From assembly GCA_023078555.1 (NCBI GenBank), contig CM041199.1, positions 3,034,513 to 3,098,512 of the forward strand: 64,000 nt of DNA, written 5' to 3'. This DNA is from Ulva prolifera (lineage: Eukaryota; Chlorophyta; Ulvophyceae; Ulvales; Ulvaceae). This document shows, one piece after another, positions 59,101 through 64,000 of this stretch (position 1 is its first letter; each line of letters opens with the position of its first letter). A program made the translations under genes and the position numbers. Under the pieces are notes generated by a model that saw nothing but the letters and a program-made list of their open reading frames with translations, was not told the origin of the DNA and made no database searches.

Positions 59101-60522
59101 CTCCTAGTCGGCCACGCACTTGTGCAACACATGTGTTGAGCAGTGGATAGTCTTAGCAGTGGACAGTCTGGACCAACGTTGTGACACTGTAACGTGATGA
59201 GTACACGGGAGCACAACGCAGGCAAAACATTCACTATGAGGACTCTTGCAATTGTGCAACAGGATAGCGTGATCAGTGCTAGCCGAGTAGCAGCTGGTGA
59301 CCATGCACGACGTTTCACGTGATGACCACAGCACGGACGACCACATGTACAGCACGGCCAGCTCAAGACATACCATCTACATGATCATGTTGAAGAGGAC
59401 TGCTTCTGCAGCAGTCGTTAGCGAAGCAGTTAAGGATGCGAATGCGGCATTATCTCCCGAGTCTGCATTTTCAACACACACGTGTCATCCGATACTTCCA
59501 GGCCCATGCTACAGCCATACACGATTACACAATGAACATTTCTGTGTCGGCCGTGGGGTTTGTGCGTGCGCGTGTGTGGGTTTGGGTTTGTGGGTGTGTG
59601 GGTCTGTGCGTGTGTGCGCTGGTGTGTGGGTGTGTGCTTGGCGGTCTGCGGATCTGTGTCGCTTGTTGCGCCGGTGATGGGTGAGACGTTCGTGGGTGTC
59701 TTGGTGTTTGCTTCGTCTGCTTGCTCCTTTCGCGGTGCTGCCCGACTTGCTGCCTTTGTCCTTGTAACACAATGAACATTTCTGTCGGTGGTCAGCATAC
59801 AGAGAAGGCAAGTGCAGCTGGCTCGCGATCCGCACGGTGGTTTTGGCTTTGATGGAAACGCAGATCAACTTGTATCTGTTGCAGCAATTACGTGCCCAAT
59901 GAAATGAAAATAAGCTAGCTGATCTGTATCTGAGGCGCGTTGAAAGCAGAAAAGTTACACAGAGGCCACTTACACTGGGGGCGCAGCACCCCCGTGGACA
60001 CTCCATGCCTCGCACCGGCGGGGGTGCGGCAGTGGGCCGGTTGAATGGCACATACTGACACATGATTTCTTGCAACAACACCGGTTGTAATATATGTTGC
60101 TGGAACACACAGGCAGATCAGCTTCATACCATGCTAGTAGCAATAAGCAAACCTAGACTTTTGCATATATCCAGCCTGGATCAAGCCGGACGGAGGGTAC
60201 TCCTCCGAACTACACCGAATTCGTCGCTTAAGCAACAAAAATTACAGAGCAAATTCATGACAGGAACTCCTTGAAAGTACATGGTACACGTTTCTCTCGC
60301 CACGCAACTGCACACCAGACGCTGAACTAACATCGACATGTCTGCAGCTACAAACTGCCGCGCTGGCACTAGCCACAGCCCATGCCGCTTCATCACATAC
60401 TATACACCACAGGCAAGATCTCCGGTGTTGTTGTTCCCTCCTTCACGGCAGGCAGCCGTTCCACTGAGGCTACAGCCGCTCCCAACCGGCGGACTCACGA
60501 GCTGTGCGATCCCCGACTAGAT
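59101..60522. other. Interval between A4 relic and B2
   Basis: Diverged duplicate of the A2/A3 3' flanks, interrupted by family-1 copy h. TTACA at 60243-60247 (TGTAA on the minus strand) is a candidate polyadenylation signal for B2. Confidence 0.45.
59527..59785 (+). mobile_element. Short retro-insert, family 1, copy h
   Basis: Body 59546-59766 (221 bp) is nearly identical to copy a but lacks its first 60 or so bases, a 5' truncation. Perfect 19-base duplication ACACAATGAACATTTCTGT. Confidence 0.88.
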
Positions 60523-61779
60523 CTAAGACTTCGACGATGAGGAGGTGCTCCGCCGAACGCTCACGCCATTCACCGTCGCCCTGGCAGTGGCGGACGCGGA
60601 CGACGTCGACGTGGACGTTGACGTCGACGACGACGTCGAGGAGCCCCCTGGGCTGCCACTGCCGCCGTCACCATCACCATCACCGCCCCCTGCGTCGGGG
60701 TCCTCCCCGTACAACTCATCATACTCCTCAGCAAAGTCCTCCTCCTGCTCCACGACACTGTAATCGTCGTCTCGATTGACAAGTCTAGTCTCGACCTCGA
60801 AGAACTCCAGCTTCACGTCAATGTCACCCCCGTCTACGGCCACAGTCCGGCTGTGCATAAAGTCCGGCTCCCTCCCTTCCTCCACGTAGTCAACAAACCC
60901 GGTCGTCACCACATCCCCGTCCGATTCCACCATGACCTCGTCCGCAGCAGCTCGACTGAAGCGCGGCGGTGCAATGGTCCCGGTGCCGCCGGACAGCAGC
61001 GTGAAATCGCACGGCCCACGCTGGATGTGCAGCTTCGAATTCGGCCGTTTGACCACAACACGGCACTCACAGATGCCGTAGGGGTACAATGGGCTCGGGC
61101 GCGGGCACCCTGGGAGATACCGTTCTGCCATGCATTTGCTCTCCAGCACGACCGCGCGGCCGCCGCCGGGCAGCGACGCGCGCGTGAGGCGCTCGGGGCA
61201 CCCTGTCGCCGCCTTGCCCTCAATCTCGGCGCAGCCGATGTATGGCGCGGGTGCAGTTACGATGGCTGAGTCGTAATCCCCGAGCGAGTCCACGGAGAGG
61301 GTCGGCAGATCCTCAGGCTCCGGCGGTACACAGTCAGCCAAGGCTTTTGCACGCCGGCCGCGGCAGAAGAACAGCTTCTTGCTCTTCTTGCAGTGGCCGC
61401 TGCACTTGCCATTCTTGCAAGAGACGATCATGCAGCGGTCACACTTTGAATACTTCCAGGGCTTGCGGTTGCCGTGGAGCAGGCTCCTCTGTGGGTGCTG
61501 TGGTGAGCCGGGGGTCCCCCAGCCGGGGGGCGGCAGGCCGGCGTCGAAGGCCGCCTGGGCCTCTGCGCTGGCGACACCTGTCACCACGGCGTCATCCACC
61601 TCGAATGGATACGTGGTGCCATGATCATCGCTCTTGCAAGGTGCATCGTGTGGGCTCGCAGATGCATGAATGGGCGTTGGGTCCAGGAGGCCGGCGCTAT
61701 CGTCGGCTGCAAGTGCATGGACTTCATGCACTACTGGGAGCAGAAGCCAGCTGCTCAGGAAGAGGCACAGGCTGGCCAT
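60523..61779 (-). CDS. Secreted cysteine-rich protein, family B, copy B2
   Basis: Single exon, 418 residues from MASLCLFLSSWLLLPVVHEV (signal peptide). Same order as B1: variable linker (YPFEVDDAVVTGVAS), six-cysteine cluster (CDRCMIVSCKNGKCSGHC, FFC), SVDSLGDYDSAIVTAPAPYI, ESKCMAERYLPGCP, YGICECRVVV, then an acidic stretch (EQEEDFAEEYDELYGEDP). It continues into a GDGDGDGGSGSPGGS and Ser/Thr-rich tail that could be O-glycosylated (inference) and that B1 lacks. One extra cysteine in the linker. No catalytic motif or known domain recognised. Convergent with the A4 relic. Confidence 0.78.
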   Translation of the reverse strand: MASLCLFLSSWLLLPVVHEVHALAADDSAGLLDPTPIHASASPHDAPCKSDDHGTTYPFEVDDAVVTGVASAEAQAAFDAGLPPPGWGTPGSPQHPQRSLLHGNRKPWKYSKCDRCMIVSCKNGKCSGHCKKSKKLFFCRGRRAKALADCVPPEPEDLPTLSVDSLGDYDSAIVTAPAPYIGCAEIEGKAATGCPERLTRASLPGGGRAVVLESKCMAERYLPGCPRPSPLYPYGICECRVVVKRPNSKLHIQRGPCDFTLLSGGTGTIAPPRFSRAAADEVMVESDGDVVTTGFVDYVEEGREPDFMHSRTVAVDGGDIDVKLEFFEVETRLVNRDDDYSVVEQEEDFAEEYDELYGEDPDAGGGDGDGDGGSGSPGGSSTSSSTSTSTSTSSASATARATVNGVSVRRSTSSSSKS

Positions 61780-64000
61780 TTTCCTGGGAGTAGCAGGTAC
61801 CTGCACATACAGGCAATGTATACCGCAAATGGAGAGAACTTGTGGTCTAGATATGGGAGTTTGGAAATGTGTGCACCATGCCTTGCTAGCTGCAGCTGGT
61901 GGCTGACCTTCATCTGCAACACCTGCACTTCATCTGCAACACTAGTACCTGAACCGCCAGCATTTGTCCTCCTGCCAATCCTAAAGTTTTTTATGAGCTG
62001 CTCATATGGATTATTGCTTCTAGTTGCAGATGAACAGGAAGATCCGGATGAACAAAGCACACACATGCAACACCAACTAGCTGGTAAAAATCCGCATGTG
62101 GACCAACAAAAGAATGGTTGATTTTGACTGTGCAATATTGGCTGTTCAGGTGTGAGCCCTCATGCTTGCACTGACCCAGGCACAAGTGCATTGGCCAACG
62201 GCACTACTCCTGACACCGTCACTGCATGCATATGCCTGCAGCTGTGCCGAAGAAAAGATTTGTTCTGCTTCGAGACACGTTCCTGTGCTGTGTTTGTTGA
62301 GACCCGCGGCCGCTCTTCACATGACAGCTGTACCGCAACGTGGGTTGTGCACGCACAAATAGTCAGGTTCATGTCTGAATCGCTTAGACGTACGATGCAC
62401 GCATCACTGCGCAGTCAGCAACATTGGCGCTTCACGGTTTCAGTGTTTGTTTTCTCCCGTTCACTCTTTTGTAATATCATTGGCGCTTCATGGTTCGGCA
62501 GCACACCTTACAATTAGGCAGCAGCGCTTCGGGCTGGATCGGCACGGCTCAAATCAGCAAAATGTAGCAAGGCCACCGTTTAGACTTGCGACACGAGATG
62601 TGCGACGTCGCGCTTGCGGATGCGCTGTCCCGGGACGATCTTCGATAATATCGATGATCCTCGACGGATGGTCTCAAGTTGTGGTCATGTGGGCCCTTGG
62701 CCAGTCCGAGTTGCATACAGATCAATCAGATCTTCTGTGACAAATAGACAGCGCGCGGTGTTGATCTCCGCCTTAAGCCACGCATGCGGTGAGTCCCAGT
62801 CGGGTACAAGCCCGCCATGCACGATGCTCGAACTCGGGACACAACAGCATGTGTTCCCTGTATTCACTTTCACCCGTCAGCTTCGCTTATCAGCGTACAG
62901 CCCAGTTCGCTGTCACGCATGCACTGGATACACCTTCGCCGCGGCTCCAAACACATCATCCTGGTACGGAAATCTCACAGCTGTGTGAACGGATCTAAAC
63001 CAAATCAACATCCGCCATTCCTTTGCAAGAGCTTCCACGCAGTCCCATGCTGCAGTATGACCATATGGCCATACAGTACAGCAGCGCCACGTACGTATCG
63101 CTTCAGTGTGCTGTATCACTATCTTGAAGCCAGGCCAGGCTAAAACCGCTGTCCCTTCTGTCCTTACGCGGATGCTGTACCATACACGGGGCTAGCGCTA
63201 TCATGGGAATCGCTACCCACAAAACAGAACACAGAGCCACGAATGGCCTACAGAGTACATGGAATATCTTCAAGCATGCATATCCCTACGCTGGAGGTGT
63301 GCCAGAGCACTGGCAGTGCTGTGAGTGCGAATGCAGAGTTGTCCCCATGGTTCCCAGTGGGTGCATTGTCCACATTGTGTTCTGTGCATGGCTCTCAACT
63401 GCATGTGCCTGTTTTTGCGTTCGCCAGATGCCCTTCGCATAGGCTGGCACTGTCTGATGGCAGTGTCTGTTGTACAGAGGACAACTTGTACGTCACTGGC
63501 AGACAGACAGCACACATACACTGCATACCCTGTTGATCTGCACTGCATACACTGTTGATCCTGTGATCGTATCCTATCCATGGGGCGCGCACCAGGCGAT
63601 GCTGTGCACCAGGCGATGCTGTGGAGCCCGCACATGACCTTCAGGACCTCATGCCATATGCCTGCCGTGCCGTGCCTTGTGCTATTCGCATCCAGTTTAT
63701 GTCAGCATTGACCGGGTGCAACGACAGCAGGAGTAGCTTTTAATGAATGATATCGCTCACTGCATGCAAACACGCCTGTATCATCATATTATGATCAGGC
63801 GACACGACAGCCTTGCACCACAGCCTTGCTCCACCTGGCAGCACTGTGGCCCACTTGTGTGCCTGTGTGGTGCCTGCTGGCTGGGGTGCCACCCGTCTTT
63901 GCCTCTGCTGGCGCACTAGCTGGGGTGCTGCCCACCTGCCCGAGGTCAACGTCGGGCAGGTGACCTCGCGACACAGCAGCCTCCCCCGTTGCCCACGCAT
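61780..64000. other. Upstream of B2 and window end; no further gene
   Basis: Contains family-2 copy 2 and the 62580-62980 duplicate. Frames here, including the one open to the window end on the minus strand (63740-64000), have no recognisable features. Confidence 0.45.
62423..62495 (+). mobile_element. Ultra-short retro-insert, family 2, copy 2
   Basis: Body 62440-62478 (39 bp), TTTGTTTTCTCCCGTTCACT then CTTTTGTAATATC, flanked by ATTGGCGCTTCACGGTT and ATTGGCGCTTCATGGTT (17 bases, one mismatch). Confidence 0.75.

Overview
The window is nuclear DNA of a green alga, most likely a chlorophyte of moderate GC content; a trebouxiophyte is an inference only. The evidence is spliced genes with donors that favour GTGCG, acceptors that are almost always TGCAG, TGTAA in the position of the green-algal polyadenylation signal, an alga-type B12-independent methionine synthase, and a background full of TGCATGCA. 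Most of the window is not coding. Long open frames in several places are shadows of repeats.

Layout. 0.9-5.4 kb (minus): a multi-exon gene for a multi-pass membrane protein with a C-terminal Ser/Thr kinase domain. 5.4-10.2 kb: no recognised gene, one minisatellite and an inverted pair of a short retro-insert. 10.4-16.85 kb (plus): METE in ten exons, with every exon phase consistent and all four zinc ligands present. 19.2-21.2 kb (minus): a decayed leucine-rich-repeat gene with a BTB-like frame upstream (21.7-22.4 kb). 31.5-33.5 kb (minus): its intact paralogue.

The most unusual content is two families of secreted, cysteine-rich proteins that I do not recognise. Family A has three exons, 302-307 residues, seven cysteines after the signal peptide and a cysteine as its last residue. 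It has full copies at 27.4-29.1, 42.7-45.6 and 50.2-52.8 kb (plus) and exon-3 relics at 39.7 and 59.0 kb. Family B has one exon, about 360-418 residues and 14 shared cysteines. It has copies at 55.7-56.7 and 60.5-61.8 kb (minus) and a truncated relic at 48.3 kb. From 42 kb to the end they lie as repeated convergent A(+)/B(-) units (A2 + B relic; A3 + B1; A4 relic + B2). The first two units are clear segmental duplicates that include promoter, first intron and 3' flank. How A and B act is unknown; shared secretion, repeated pairing and duplication suggest cell-surface or extracellular roles.

A second striking layer is two families of very short insertions (35-453 bp). Copies within a family share only their 3' end, differ in 5' truncation, and are mostly flanked by target-site duplications of 9-20 bp. 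All but one of the recognisable 3' ends lie at or within a few bases of TGTAA. They look like products of target-primed reverse transcription by a non-LTR element whose coding copy is not in the window. Several short perfect hairpins (13.2, 18.5, 37.1 and 38.2 kb) and four long G/C homopolymers complete the picture.
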